A stretch of DNA of 64,000 bases from Flavobacterium hydrocarbonoxydans (GCF_009789235.1 NZ_WSTB01000007.1:186001-250000), one strand, 5' to 3'; shown: positions 16,775 to 26,613, counted from the first letter of the stretch. The notes: generated by a model from the sequence alone, not told the origin. Program-made: numbers and translations.

Positions 16775-19700
16775 TTATAAAGTAAAATTAAGACCCGCTG
16801 TAAAAGTCGTAGGCTGCGGATATCCAAATCCTGCATTCTCCGGATCTACACCTGTGAAACTTTTTGCATCAATAATCAATAAATTTTGTCCGCTGATGTA
16901 AAATCTAAAGCTTTCAAAATTGATTTTTTTCAATAAATCCTTTGGCAAACTGTATCCAAGCTGCAAAACACGCAGTTTAAGATAGTCTCCTTTTTCTACA
17001 TAATACGTTGAAAATCTTGATTCTGCATTTCTATCTACAGTCGTTAAAGCCGGAATAGTCGAATTTGGATTATCCAAAGACCAGGCATTTAATAAACGTG
17101 TTCCTTTGTTTGAACCCACATCGTCAACACTCCAGAAATCAGTCTGGTATTTGGTATTATTAATCACATCAACATCACTTGCTCCTTCCCAGAAAGTGGT
17201 GAAATCCCAATTTTTATAGCCTAATCCTACATTAAATCCGTAAAGCAAGCCCGGATTTGGATTCCCAATCCAGGTACGATCTTTATCAGTAATGGTTCCG
17301 TCACCGTTTAAATCTTTGTAGCGAATTCTTCCAAGGCCTTTTCCTTCCTGAATAGCCGAGTTGTCCACTTCGTCCTGACTTTTAAACAATCCATCCGTAA
17401 CATAACCGTACATAGAGTTAATCGGACGTCCTAAAATATTATCGTTCAACCCGTCACCTCCATAATTATTTCTCACTTCCTCAGGTAGTTGTGTAATCTT
17501 GTTTTTGTTTGCCGAAATATTTCCAGAGATATCATATTTCAATCCAAATGATGTTTCATCGTGATATCCCAGTGTAAATTCCCATCCTTCATTTTCCATC
17601 GAAGCACCGTTTACCCAACGATTTCCACCTTCGCCAATTACGCCTAAATAAGGCGGTAGAACCAAAATATCTTCTGTTTTCTTGATGTAATAATCAACAG
17701 AACCGCTTAATTTTTGTTTGAATAATCCGAAATCTAAACCAATATTCGTTTGAGTTGTAGTTTCCCATTTTAAATCATCATTACCCGATTGTGTTGCGAT
17801 GAAACCTGATGGAAGCAGTCCGTTTCCGTTTCCTGCAATATCATAAGCAGTACCAAAAGACGTTGCCCAGGTTGGACTTCCGCCTGCATAACTGGCCAAA
17901 TACAAACTATAAACAGCCGTGTTGCTGATTTCCTGATTTCCGGTTTGCCCCCAGCCTGCACGCAATTTTAAATCGGAGAAAACGGGTGCATTATCTTTAA
18001 TGAAATTTTCATTAGAAATTCTCCATCCTGCTGAAACCGCTGGAAAGGTTCCGAATTGATTGTTTTTACCAAAACGGGAAGAACCATCACGACGGATTGT
18101 CGCTGAAAGCAAATAACGATTATCGAATTCATAATCTGCTTTTCCAAAATAAGACAACAAGGAATATACTGTTGACGTTCCGCTTGTAAATGACTCTCCT
18201 GTTCCTGCATCAGGATACATATAATCAGGGGTTTCGATCAAAAAGTCATTTTTACGTAACGTTGTAGTTTCAAAAGTATCTTTGTACATCTCAGTTCCAG
18301 CCATTAAATTCAGATTACTTTTTCCGAAATTCAAACTGTAAATCGCTGTATTCGTCCACGTCCATTTATCACTTACCGATTGGTCCATGGTAACCGATGT
18401 CTGATCGTTTTGCAGATAACCCGATTGGTAGCTTCTTTGCAGTGTACGTTTTTTATAAAATCCATAATCAATACCAAAACTACTTTTGATATGCAGGTTT
18501 TTGATAATCTCCAAATCGGCATACATATTTCCGAAAAGACGCAAATAATCATAATTATTGTCTTTATTATATTCTAAAAGACGAACCGGATTTTGTCTGT
18601 CATTCATTCCGCCCACTGGTCCACCCCAGCCTTTACCGTCAACTGTATGTACCGGAATAATAGGTAATGCACGCAATGCCGGATCTAAAACTCCCGGATC
18701 TGTAACTTCATTGGTACGATTGAAACTGAAATTTTCGCCAATAACCAGTTTACCGTCAAAATATTTGTACGAACCATTCATTCTGGCCGAAATTCTCTCG
18801 AAATCAGTTGTTTTCACCACCCCTTCATTACCATAATATCCCAATGAAAAAACATAGTTTCCTTTGTCTGAAGCATTCGAAAGTGATAAATCATACGAAT
18901 TTGCTATTCCAGTTTGAGAAATCGCCTCGTACCAATCTGTATTCGATGCTTTTAGTGTTTGGTCGGCATCTAAATATTCAGGAACCAAAACTTTGTTTAA
19001 TTGTGGTTTGTTATTATTTACAGACCAGTCAAATTGGTAACGCAAATTATTATTATTCGGATTTAATCCGTCGTTGATATTCGCCTGCCATAAAGCCTGC
19101 CCAAACTGATTGGCATTTAGCACTTCCAACTTTCTTGAATAATCAGAAAAAGAAGTATAACTACTAAAATTGATTCTCATCTTACCTTCTTTTCCTTTTT
19201 TGGTAGTGATGATAATAACTCCGTTTGAAGCCCGGGAACCATAAATACTGGCTGAAGAAGCATCTTTTAAAACCTGAATACTTTCAATATCATTCGGGTT
19301 TAATTCATGCATTCCAGATTTGGTCGGCATTCCGTCAATTACATACAGAGGATCAGTATTGTTTAAAGTTCCTACACCACGGATTACTACTTTTGTATTT
19401 CCTCCACTCGGCGATCCGTCAGACGAAACTTTAACCCCTGCAATTCTTCCTTGCAGCGCTTTAATTGGGTTTGGTTCCGGCTGTTTCATGACTTCCTTCA
19501 TGTTTACAACGGCAACGGCTCCGGTAATATCTGTTTTCTTTTGTTTAGAATATCCTGTTACAACTACTTCATTTAGTTGATTGTTATCTAATTTTAAAGT
19601 GATATTGAATGTTTTTTGTTCTTTAACAGGAATCGATTGTGGAGCATATCCGATAAAAGAAACAACTATTACAGCATCTGAATTTATATTTCCGAAAGAA

Positions 19701-19879
19701 AAATTTCCATCAAAATCTGTTACTGTACTGGTATTGGTGCCCGAAATGAGTACGGTTGCTCCCGGAAGCGGCAATCCGTCATCTGACGAAATTACGGTTC
19801 CTTTAATTCCGCTTTCCTGCGCTGTCATCATCAGCATTGGAAAGAAGAAAAATAGAAAATAAATAATTTTACTTTTCAT
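16775..19879 (-). CDS. SusC/RagA-family TonB-dependent transporter, fructan locus
   Basis: The 1034-residue outer-membrane receptor starts with a signal peptide ending MMTAQ. A carboxypeptidase-regulatory-like domain (SSDDGLPLPGATVLISGT) follows, then a TonB-box-like segment EVVVTGYSKQKK and a plug with TDPLYVIDGMPTK and YGSRASNGVIIITTKKG. The large barrel ends TFTAGLNFTL. It imports oligosaccharides made at the surface by the GH32 enzymes encoded on both sides of the susCD block. Its start codon lies 17 nt after the upstream GH32 gene in one transcript. Confidence 0.93.
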   Translation of the reverse strand: MKSKIIYFLFFFFPMLMMTAQESGIKGTVISSDDGLPLPGATVLISGTNTSTVTDFDGNFSFGNINSDAVIVVSFIGYAPQSIPVKEQKTFNITLKLDNNQLNEVVVTGYSKQKKTDITGAVAVVNMKEVMKQPEPNPIKALQGRIAGVKVSSDGSPSGGNTKVVIRGVGTLNNTDPLYVIDGMPTKSGMHELNPNDIESIQVLKDASSASIYGSRASNGVIIITTKKGKEGKMRINFSSYTSFSDYSRKLEVLNANQFGQALWQANINDGLNPNNNNLRYQFDWSVNNNKPQLNKVLVPEYLDADQTLKASNTDWYEAISQTGIANSYDLSLSNASDKGNYVFSLGYYGNEGVVKTTDFERISARMNGSYKYFDGKLVIGENFSFNRTNEVTDPGVLDPALRALPIIPVHTVDGKGWGGPVGGMNDRQNPVRLLEYNKDNNYDYLRLFGNMYADLEIIKNLHIKSSFGIDYGFYKKRTLQRSYQSGYLQNDQTSVTMDQSVSDKWTWTNTAIYSLNFGKSNLNLMAGTEMYKDTFETTTLRKNDFLIETPDYMYPDAGTGESFTSGTSTVYSLLSYFGKADYEFDNRYLLSATIRRDGSSRFGKNNQFGTFPAVSAGWRISNENFIKDNAPVFSDLKLRAGWGQTGNQEISNTAVYSLYLASYAGGSPTWATSFGTAYDIAGNGNGLLPSGFIATQSGNDDLKWETTTQTNIGLDFGLFKQKLSGSVDYYIKKTEDILVLPPYLGVIGEGGNRWVNGASMENEGWEFTLGYHDETSFGLKYDISGNISANKNKITQLPEEVRNNYGGDGLNDNILGRPINSMYGYVTDGLFKSQDEVDNSAIQEGKGLGRIRYKDLNGDGTITDKDRTWIGNPNPGLLYGFNVGLGYKNWDFTTFWEGASDVDVINNTKYQTDFWSVDDVGSNKGTRLLNAWSLDNPNSTIPALTTVDRNAESRFSTYYVEKGDYLKLRVLQLGYSLPKDLLKKINFESFRFYISGQNLLIIDAKSFTGVDPENAGFGYPQPTTFTAGLNFTL

Positions 19880-19896
19880 GAGGTTAGTGGTTTAAG

Positions 19897-21498
19897 TTAG
19901 TTTAATTTTAATTGGTTAATCACGAGGTTGCTCAATTCGACTCCTTCGTTTGAAGAAACGGACAGCGCTGTAAATGGCTGGTTTGTGAAAAAGATTTCGG
20001 TCATTACTTTTTCGCCATTGTTATAAAATATTTCAATAGAGGTTTTGTCTAAAATGACTTTAAAAACACCTTCTTTTTGGTTTCCATCTAAAGCTGCTTT
20101 GGTAATGGTTGAAGCAAATTTTTCTGAGAAATCATTTTTTCCTGCCTTAGAACGATCCAGAAATAAATAATGATCAGAATTATTGATTCCGAAAGTCAAA
20201 GATTCACCGACTACGTTTGAGAGTGTAAAGGTGTAAGTGTCTTGTTTTAAGTTTTTTAATTTAAAATTGACAATCGCCTGCGTCAAATCAACTTTTCCTG
20301 TTTCCAGAATGGAGAGATTTCCTTTTCCTTTGATGGTTTTTCCTTTGATGGTTTTAGAAACATATTTATTAATTTCTTTCACAGGATTACTAATCAGGCT
20401 ATACTCATTTCCTTTTTTGGTTAACTGAATTTCACGGGCAATTGTAGTGGCGCTTCTCCAGGTAAAAGTTGGCACTTCTTGTGCGTATTCCCAATTCGAC
20501 ATCCATCCGATAAACAATCGTCTTCCGTCAGCAGTTGGAACATTATTCCAGGTTACTCCGGCATAATTATCTTTTCCGTAATCAATCCAAACGGCTTTTT
20601 GCTGTTCTACTTTTTTGGCAAAATTAGCATCCATAGTAAACGTCTTTCCATCAAAATCTCCAATAAAATATTGCGTCCCTGAACCTCCGTTAGCGCCTCC
20701 TGGGTTCAAACTCTGAATTAAAACCCATTTGGTTTCTTTAGAACCCTGCACCTTTATTTCAAAGAAATCAGGGCATTCCCAAACACCTCCGTGCGCTCCG
20801 ATATTTTTTCCAAAATCAGATAAATATTCCCAGTTTTTAAGATTTTTCGATTTGTAAAACTGCGATCGGTCCTGAGCCGCCAAAACCATAATCCATTGTT
20901 TGTGCGTTTCATCCCAGGATACTTTTGGATCACGGAAATCACGAATTCCAGGATTTTTTACGACAGGATTTCCTTCCTCAAATTTCTGCCATGTAAAACC
21001 GTTGTCATTCGAATACGCGATATCCTGCTGCTCAACATCTATCTTCTTTTCTTTTTCTTTTGTCATATCATGCAGCGTATAAATCGCTACAATGGGAGCT
21101 GTTTTACCAGTGCCCAAACCGGAGGTATTATGGGTATCCACAACTGCGCTTCCAGAAAAAATATATTTGTCTTTATCCGGGTAAATCGCAATGGGCTGTT
21201 CTTCCCACTTAATTAAATCTTTACTAATGGCGTGACCCCAGTGCATTGGACCCCATTTATTTCCGTCTGGATAATATTGATAGAACAAATGGTAATAACC
21301 GTTAGCATAGAACATTCCGTTTGGATCATTCATCCAGCCTTTTTTTGGTGTGAAATGAAAATTAGGACGATACATTTGTTCTTCTACAGAAGTTGAAACT
21401 GTAGCTGTTTGGGCTAAAGCCGCATTTGGTTTACAAGCTCCTAGTATAAGAACAGCTGCACTATAAAATGCCAGCGGTAGATGTTTCTTTGATTTCAT
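19897..21498 (-). CDS. GH32 levanase/inulinase-type fructan hydrolase
   Basis: This 533-residue protein has a canonical GH32 active site: WMNDPNG with nucleophile Asp58, FRDP at 188-191, and ECPD with acid/base Glu241. A C-terminal beta-sandwich contains VILDKTSIEIFYNNGEKVMTE. The N terminus has a lipobox-like LILGAC (Cys22), although a signal-peptidase I site at ALAQ is also possible. It should release fructose or short fructans outside or in the periplasm. Unlike the second GH32 of the locus it keeps the textbook WMNDPNG motif, so the pair may divide the work (for example exo and endo, or levan and inulin). Its first 38 nt overlap the end of the MFS gene. Confidence 0.95.
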   Translation of the reverse strand: MKSKKHLPLAFYSAAVLILGACKPNAALAQTATVSTSVEEQMYRPNFHFTPKKGWMNDPNGMFYANGYYHLFYQYYPDGNKWGPMHWGHAISKDLIKWEEQPIAIYPDKDKYIFSGSAVVDTHNTSGLGTGKTAPIVAIYTLHDMTKEKEKKIDVEQQDIAYSNDNGFTWQKFEEGNPVVKNPGIRDFRDPKVSWDETHKQWIMVLAAQDRSQFYKSKNLKNWEYLSDFGKNIGAHGGVWECPDFFEIKVQGSKETKWVLIQSLNPGGANGGSGTQYFIGDFDGKTFTMDANFAKKVEQQKAVWIDYGKDNYAGVTWNNVPTADGRRLFIGWMSNWEYAQEVPTFTWRSATTIAREIQLTKKGNEYSLISNPVKEINKYVSKTIKGKTIKGKGNLSILETGKVDLTQAIVNFKLKNLKQDTYTFTLSNVVGESLTFGINNSDHYLFLDRSKAGKNDFSEKFASTITKAALDGNQKEGVFKVILDKTSIEIFYNNGEKVMTEIFFTNQPFTALSVSSNEGVELSNLVINQLKLN

Positions 21499-22819
21499 TT
21501 TTTTTGATATTTTTTTTAGTTAGATTTTCACTTAATACTTCTAAGGATATTCCCTTAGTTTCCGGCATTATAAAAATGACAAACAGTAATTGCAGCACCA
21601 TCATTAATGTAAAAATTAAGAAAACGACTTCAGGACCAATTTCTGAAAACAACATCGGAATTAAAGAAGGAATAATCGCGGCCAAAACCCAATGCACGGA
21701 ACTCCCAAAAGCCTGTCCCGAAGCACGAATGTGATTTGGAAAAATTTCTGAAATAAAAACCCAGATTACAGCCCCCTGACCAATGGCGTGAGAAGCAATA
21801 AATAAGAAAAGGAAAATAGGTACCGATAATCCTCCCCAATTGAAATAAAACGAAGCAGAGACCAATCCTAAAGAAATAATATATCCAATAGAACCAATGT
21901 ACATTAACAACTTTCTTCCTAATTTGTCGATTAATGCTACTCCGATTAAGGTGAATATAAGGTTGGTAATCCCAATTCCGATACTGCTTAATAATGCTGT
22001 GTTTTGTCCTAAACCTGCTTCTTCAAAAATTCTTGGTGCGTAATATAAAAAAGCATTAATTCCAGAAAACTGATTAAAAAACGCAATTAAAAAAGCTAAT
22101 ATTAATGGAAAACGGTATTTTTTCATGAAAATATTTTCGTGTTTGGTAACACCATTTTCTCTTGAATCATCCATAATATCGGTAAGCTTTGCTGTCGGAT
22201 CAATTTTGAACAGCACTTTACGCGCTTCTTCATCACGATTTTTAGATAATAGCCATCTTGGACTTTCTGGAATCGTAAGTATAAAAAGAATATAAATGAT
22301 GGATGGAAATGCCTGTACACCAACCATCCAACGCCAGGCATTTTCTCCAATATCTTTTAAAAAGTAATTAGAAATAAAGGCAATTAGAATTCCCAGTACA
22401 ATATTAAACTGATACAAGGCTACTAATCTTCCGCGTTTGTCAGCCGGAGCAATTTCAGAAACATAAGCCGGAGCAGCAATAGTTGAAGCACCCACGCCTA
22501 AACCTCCAATAAATCGGAAAGCGGCAAATACAAATGGATCATTGGCAAAAGCTGCACCTACGGCTGAAATGAAATATAAAATTCCGATCCAGAATAATGT
22601 TTTTTTACGACCAATTTTATTCGTTGGAATTCCTCCAAAAATAGCACCTATAACAGTTCCCCAAAGTGCCATTGCCATAACAACAGATCCATGAAAAGCA
22701 TCAGAAGAATGCCAAAGAAGCTGTAATTGTTTATCAGCTCCAGAAATAACTACGGTATCAAAACCGAATAGAAAACCTGCCAGTGCAGCAGTAACAGACC
22801 AAATCAATATCTTGTTCAT
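21461..22819 (-). CDS. Sugar-porter MFS transporter, probable fructose/proton symporter
   Basis: The 452-residue protein has 12 membrane segments and sugar-porter signatures: FGFDTVVISGA in helix 1, KIGRKKTLFW in the first loop, FRFIGGLGVGASTIAAPAYVSEIAPADKRGRLVALYQ, PESPRWLL before the central loop, and the C-terminal PETKGISLE. It is the first gene of the fructan operon and probably imports fructose released in the periplasm, ahead of the PfkB kinase encoded at the operon end. The last 38 nt, encoding a hydrophilic tail, overlap the downstream GH32 start in another frame, which suggests translational coupling. Confidence 0.92.
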   Translation of the reverse strand: MNKILIWSVTAALAGFLFGFDTVVISGADKQLQLLWHSSDAFHGSVVMAMALWGTVIGAIFGGIPTNKIGRKKTLFWIGILYFISAVGAAFANDPFVFAAFRFIGGLGVGASTIAAPAYVSEIAPADKRGRLVALYQFNIVLGILIAFISNYFLKDIGENAWRWMVGVQAFPSIIYILFILTIPESPRWLLSKNRDEEARKVLFKIDPTAKLTDIMDDSRENGVTKHENIFMKKYRFPLILAFLIAFFNQFSGINAFLYYAPRIFEEAGLGQNTALLSSIGIGITNLIFTLIGVALIDKLGRKLLMYIGSIGYIISLGLVSASFYFNWGGLSVPIFLFLFIASHAIGQGAVIWVFISEIFPNHIRASGQAFGSSVHWVLAAIIPSLIPMLFSEIGPEVVFLIFTLMMVLQLLFVIFIMPETKGISLEVLSENLTKKNIKKNEIKETSTAGIL

Positions 22820-23007
22820 TGTAGATGTATTAAAAACTTATCGCTAAGATATCCGCAAAAAAAACAACTTATTTTTAATGATGTTACAATTTAATTCTAT
22901 AATTATTGATGGTTTGATATTTTGAGAACAATTCCTTTATTTACAAGGCTTTACGCTTTTTAAAATTTATTTACGAAAACCGTGTAGTTTCGATTTTGTT
23001 ACATCAG

Positions 23008-23044
23008 GTTCAAAATTGATACCTGTTTTGTATCTATTTTGAAC
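23008..23044. promoter_or_regulatory. Inverted repeat between the HTCS gene and the fructan operon
   Basis: GTTCAAAATTGATAC (23008-23022) and GTATCTATTTTGAAC (23030-23044) are 15-bp arms with one mismatch around a 7-nt spacer. They lie 5 nt past the HTCS stop and about 190 nt upstream of the MFS start. There is no T-run on the minus strand, so a terminator is less likely than a protein-binding site, possibly for the AraC-type domain of the sensor itself. Confidence 0.45.
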
Positions 23045-23049
23045 GAATA

Positions 23050-25788
23050 TTAAAGAGAAGATTTGTATTCCTTTGGTGAAATTCCAAATTTATTCTTAAA
23101 AGCTGTAGAAAAATAGTTTGGAGAAGAGAATCCAAGCGAGTACGCAATTTCGGAAATATTCATATTATTCGACTTTAAAAGCTCTGCTGCTTTCTCTAAT
23201 TTTACATTATTTATATGATCGCTGATATTAATTCCGATAATGGCTTTTACCTTTCGATACAACTGAACTCTGGAAACGCCTAATTTATCGGCTAAATCTT
23301 CAACAGAAAATTTGGGGTCTTCGACATTCGTTGTAATTATATCATTCATTTTAGTAATAAACGACTGTTCCTGATTGCCAAATTTGGACTCAGGCTCAAC
23401 TCGATAAATATTATTGGTGTAATAATAACGAAGTTTTTCTCTGTTGAAAAGTAAACCCGAAATGGATTGCTTTAAAATAGAAAGACTAAAAGGTTTTGTA
23501 AGATACTGATCTACGCCACTTTGCAAACCTTTCAAAGTAGATTCTTTATCACTTTGCGCCGTTAAAATAATAATCGGAATATGTGACGAACGTAAATCCT
23601 TTTTTAGTTCTTTACTAATTTCATAACCGTCTTTGTCCACCAGATTAATGTCGCAAATGATGATATCCGGAACAATTTCCATTGCTTTTTCAACCGCATC
23701 GCTTCCGTCTGAAGTATGAACCACATATTCACCAGATAATTTGGCTTTTAAAAATGTAACCAAATCGATATTGTCTTCTATAACTAAAAGAGTATGTTTT
23801 TCTGATTCAGAAATTACGTTTGTTTCATTTAAATCAGTTTCTATATCCAAAGTATCGGATATTAAATTTGGCGTTTTGTTTATATTTTCGGCTTTATTAA
23901 TCATTTCAGAAGGCTGTAGATGACTATTTCCTTTTAATAACGTAATGACAAATTCGCTTCCTTGTTTCGATTTCAATTCAATCGTTCCCTGATGCAAAAG
24001 CACAAATTCTTTGGAGAGATGAAGCCCGATTCCTGAACTGTTTTTATTGTTATTTGAAGCCCTGAAAAAAGGATTAAAAACATTCGCCAATTCATTTTCC
24101 GGTATTCCAATTCCAGAATCTTTAAAACTAATTTTAACGGTGTTGTCCTGATTTTCGACAATCGAAATAGTGATTTTTCCGTTATCGGGTGTAAATTTGA
24201 AAGCATTTGAAAGTAGGTTGAAATACACTTTATCCATCAAACCTCTATCAATAAACAGTTCCAGATTTTTGTTTTTGCAGGTAAGCTGAAAATCAATATT
24301 TCTGCGGGCTGCTTCACCTTTAAAGTTGGTCATTACTTCATTGGTAAAATCATATATTTTTGTATTTGAAGCCCTTAAAGTAAATTTTTGTTCTTCAATT
24401 TTTCTAAAATCTAATAATTGATTTATTAATCGGAGCAATCGGTTTGAATTTTTATGAATCAGTTTCACCTCATCAATAAGTGTGGTTCCTTTAATTTTTT
24501 CATTTTCTATTAATGATTCCACATAACTCATAATCAAAGTTATAGGAGTTTTAAATTCATGCGAAAGTCCGGTAAAGAAATTCAGTTTTGCGGTATTGCT
24601 TCTTTCTGCAATTTGCGCCATTTCCTGAATTTCATTGTTCTGATCAATTACCGTTTGATTGATTCTCTCTAACTGTTTTTTCTTTCTTGAAATAGAAATG
24701 GTCGAATAAATACTGTAAATCGTCAGACTCAAAATAATCACTAAGAAAAAGCTGAGTAATCGAACCAGATTGTTCTGCGAAGCATATTCTTTTTCCTGAA
24801 CTTTTATAGCACCTTGCTGCGACTCGATAACTGCTTGCTGCTGATCGACTTTATCCATTTGATTTTCGATAATTTCAGCATTATTCTTGTCGATTACAAT
24901 GGTATTGAGAATATTATTCTTAGCAATTGCCTCTTTATTATATATTTTCAGAGCCAATTTCAATGCTTCATTTCCTCCTGTAGGATATAAAATCGTACCA
25001 TCTAAAACCTCAGCTTTAACCAACTCGATACCGCCATTTAAGGTATTTAAACCATCAACCCCAATAAATTTAATTTTCTTTTCTAATCCTAAAGTCCTGG
25101 CTGTTTCCCAGGCACTCAAAGCCATACGGTCGTTGTGAGCAAAAATATACTCAACGTCTGGATTTTGTAATAAAATTGCTTTAAGCGGTGCTTTTACCGA
25201 TTCGCCTTCCCAGTCACCATGAACAGTGTTTTCGACTTTGTATCGCTTGTTTTCATTGATTATTTGTTCGAATCCCAGGCTGCGCTCATAAGCTGGCGAA
25301 GAACCGCTTGCGCCTGTAATTTCAATAATTTTACCAGAACCTTTACTGTGCGAAATAATATATCGGGCTGCGATTCTACCGATTTCGATATTATCGGCTC
25401 CCAGATACGCGGTGTAATTTTCGCCTTCAATTTTTCTGTCAACCACCAGAACCGGAATTCCGGCTTTTATCGATTTTTCGACTACGGCAGTTAAGGGTTT
25501 TGACTGAATTGGAGATACAATAATAACATCTACTTTATCTGTGATAAATTTTTCGATATCCTCGATTTGTTTCGTGATATTATTATTAGCGTCACTAATT
25601 TTTAATTCGACTTCAGGACGCAGCGAAGCTTCAATTTTTATAGCGCTGTTCATTTGCTTTCGCCAATCGTCGGTAGTCATCGCTTGCGAGAATCCAACTT
25701 TGATTTTATCACCCTGTTTTTGATTACAGGAAACAAAACTTAATGATGCTAAAAAAAGCAACAATATATATTTTAGAGAATTGTACAT
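23050..25788 (-). CDS. Hybrid two-component regulator with periplasmic sugar-binding sensor
   Basis: A single 912-residue chain combines a whole signalling pathway. It has an N-terminal signal (possible lipobox Cys21), then a LacI/RbsB-like sugar-binding domain (about 28-300, with IIVSPIQSKPLT and FAHNDRMALSAWE). A Gln-rich helical linker follows, then one membrane helix (343-361) and a HisKA domain with His410 in SHEFKTP. The HATPase has Asn528, DSGIGIP and SSGIGLH. The receiver has Asp713 and Lys765, and the C-terminal AraC helix-turn-helix covers about 826-910. The architecture matches the fructose-sensing regulator of the B. thetaiotaomicron levan locus. It lies directly upstream of the fructan operon in the same orientation, so free fructose is the likely signal. 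Confidence 0.95.
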   Translation of the reverse strand: MYNSLKYILLLFLASLSFVSCNQKQGDKIKVGFSQAMTTDDWRKQMNSAIKIEASLRPEVELKISDANNNITKQIEDIEKFITDKVDVIIVSPIQSKPLTAVVEKSIKAGIPVLVVDRKIEGENYTAYLGADNIEIGRIAARYIISHSKGSGKIIEITGASGSSPAYERSLGFEQIINENKRYKVENTVHGDWEGESVKAPLKAILLQNPDVEYIFAHNDRMALSAWETARTLGLEKKIKFIGVDGLNTLNGGIELVKAEVLDGTILYPTGGNEALKLALKIYNKEAIAKNNILNTIVIDKNNAEIIENQMDKVDQQQAVIESQQGAIKVQEKEYASQNNLVRLLSFFLVIILSLTIYSIYSTISISRKKKQLERINQTVIDQNNEIQEMAQIAERSNTAKLNFFTGLSHEFKTPITLIMSYVESLIENEKIKGTTLIDEVKLIHKNSNRLLRLINQLLDFRKIEEQKFTLRASNTKIYDFTNEVMTNFKGEAARRNIDFQLTCKNKNLELFIDRGLMDKVYFNLLSNAFKFTPDNGKITISIVENQDNTVKISFKDSGIGIPENELANVFNPFFRASNNNKNSSGIGLHLSKEFVLLHQGTIELKSKQGSEFVITLLKGNSHLQPSEMINKAENINKTPNLISDTLDIETDLNETNVISESEKHTLLVIEDNIDLVTFLKAKLSGEYVVHTSDGSDAVEKAMEIVPDIIICDINLVDKDGYEISKELKKDLRSSHIPIIILTAQSDKESTLKGLQSGVDQYLTKPFSLSILKQSISGLLFNREKLRYYYTNNIYRVEPESKFGNQEQSFITKMNDIITTNVEDPKFSVEDLADKLGVSRVQLYRKVKAIIGINISDHINNVKLEKAAELLKSNNMNISEIAYSLGFSSPNYFSTAFKNKFGISPKEYKSSL

Positions 25789-26205
25789 AAAATTATCCGT
25801 TAAGTAAATAAAAAAAGAGGCCCTTAAAATGCCTTATTCAATCAAACTTGTCTTAATAATTAGGAAGGATTATTTTGCAATGACAAGCCTGAAGGTGTGT
25901 ATAGTATAAAAAGTAAAATTAAGCTTTTATTTCATGTACACAAATGAGTAACGGATATACTTTTTCTATGATTTTGTATCTGGCCTTACTTACAGTTTCG
26001 CTTTTATATTTAAAAACAGAATTGCCTTTTGAAAAAAGAGAAACTTCTGAGTATTTTCTAACAACAGCACCTATTAATTATGGAAATATCATTTATTTTT
26101 CTGTAAAATTTTTAGGGTATCAATGCAATAACTTTGTAAAATACCCTTTGGCAGACAGGAGTATTCTCTGCCAACAAAATATAATTAATTTTTAAAAAGA
26201 ATATT
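25789..26205. other. Intergenic region, 417 bp
   Basis: The stretch holds the 5' region of the hybrid sensor gene and of the small gene at 26206. An 83-codon open frame at 25944-26195 has no signal peptide, domain or plausible composition. It also contains the likely promoter of the next gene, TAACTTTG at 26129-26136, so I do not call it a gene. No repeat or RNA structure stood out. Confidence 0.5.
26129..26136 (+). promoter_or_regulatory. Candidate -7 box for the acidic repeat protein gene
   Basis: TAACTTTG matches TAnnTTTG and lies 69 nt upstream of the ATG at 26206, allowing a 5' leader of roughly 60 nt. No convincing -33 TTG is present. Confidence 0.4.
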
Positions 26206-26589
26206 ATGGAAAAGCAAAACAACACCGAATATGGTCAGACAGATCCCGATATCATTGATCAAAATACGCTTGTAGATGGCAATGATATTCAAAGCGAAGA
26301 GTACACTCCACAGAATCTTAATAACGAAAACAAAACAGAATTTGGAGAAACCGATCCTGATTATATAGATCAGAATACGATTGTTAACCCTGATAATTAT
26401 GCCAGAGATGAAAATCCTTATCAATATCAGGAAGAATTTATCGAAGATCTTAAACATCCCAAATCCGATTCTGCAACAACTAAAACTGTAAAGCCGGAGA
26501 ACATTCAAAATCAGGAAAACAAGATTGAGAAAACCGAAGTAATTCCTAATAATGAAGAGGAAAACAATTCTAAAGTAGATAAAGAGTAA
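26206..26589 (+). CDS. Small acidic protein with an internal tandem repeat, unknown function
   Basis: I do not recognise this 127-residue protein. It has no signal peptide or membrane segment, is rich in Asn, Asp, Glu and Gln, and should be largely disordered and soluble. It contains two copies of a 21-residue unit: TEYGQTDPDIIDQNTLVDGN at residues 7-26 and TEFGETDPDYIDQNTIVNPD at 44-63. The shared core is T-E-[YF]-G-x-T-D-P-D-x-I-D-Q-N-T. A -7 box upstream and a perfect terminator hairpin directly downstream support a real monocistronic gene. It lies between the fructan regulator and the mannan operon with no obvious link to either. Confidence 0.75.
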   Translation: MEKQNNTEYGQTDPDIIDQNTLVDGNDIQSEEYTPQNLNNENKTEFGETDPDYIDQNTIVNPDNYARDENPYQYQEEFIEDLKHPKSDSATTKTVKPENIQNQENKIEKTEVIPNNEEENNSKVDKE

Positions 26590-26613
26590 CTAAAGTAGAT
26601 TATTTACCAATAG

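Noticed and set aside
25944..26195. 83-codon open frame upstream of the acidic repeat protein gene
   Set aside because: It contains the likely promoter of the next gene, has no recognisable domain or start context, and its composition looks like translated AT-rich intergenic DNA.
26185..26508. 107-codon minus-strand frame opposite the acidic repeat protein gene
   Set aside because: It is hydrophobic and Ile-rich, as expected for the antisense of an Asn/Asp-rich frame. The plus-strand frame has internal repeats, a promoter and a terminator.
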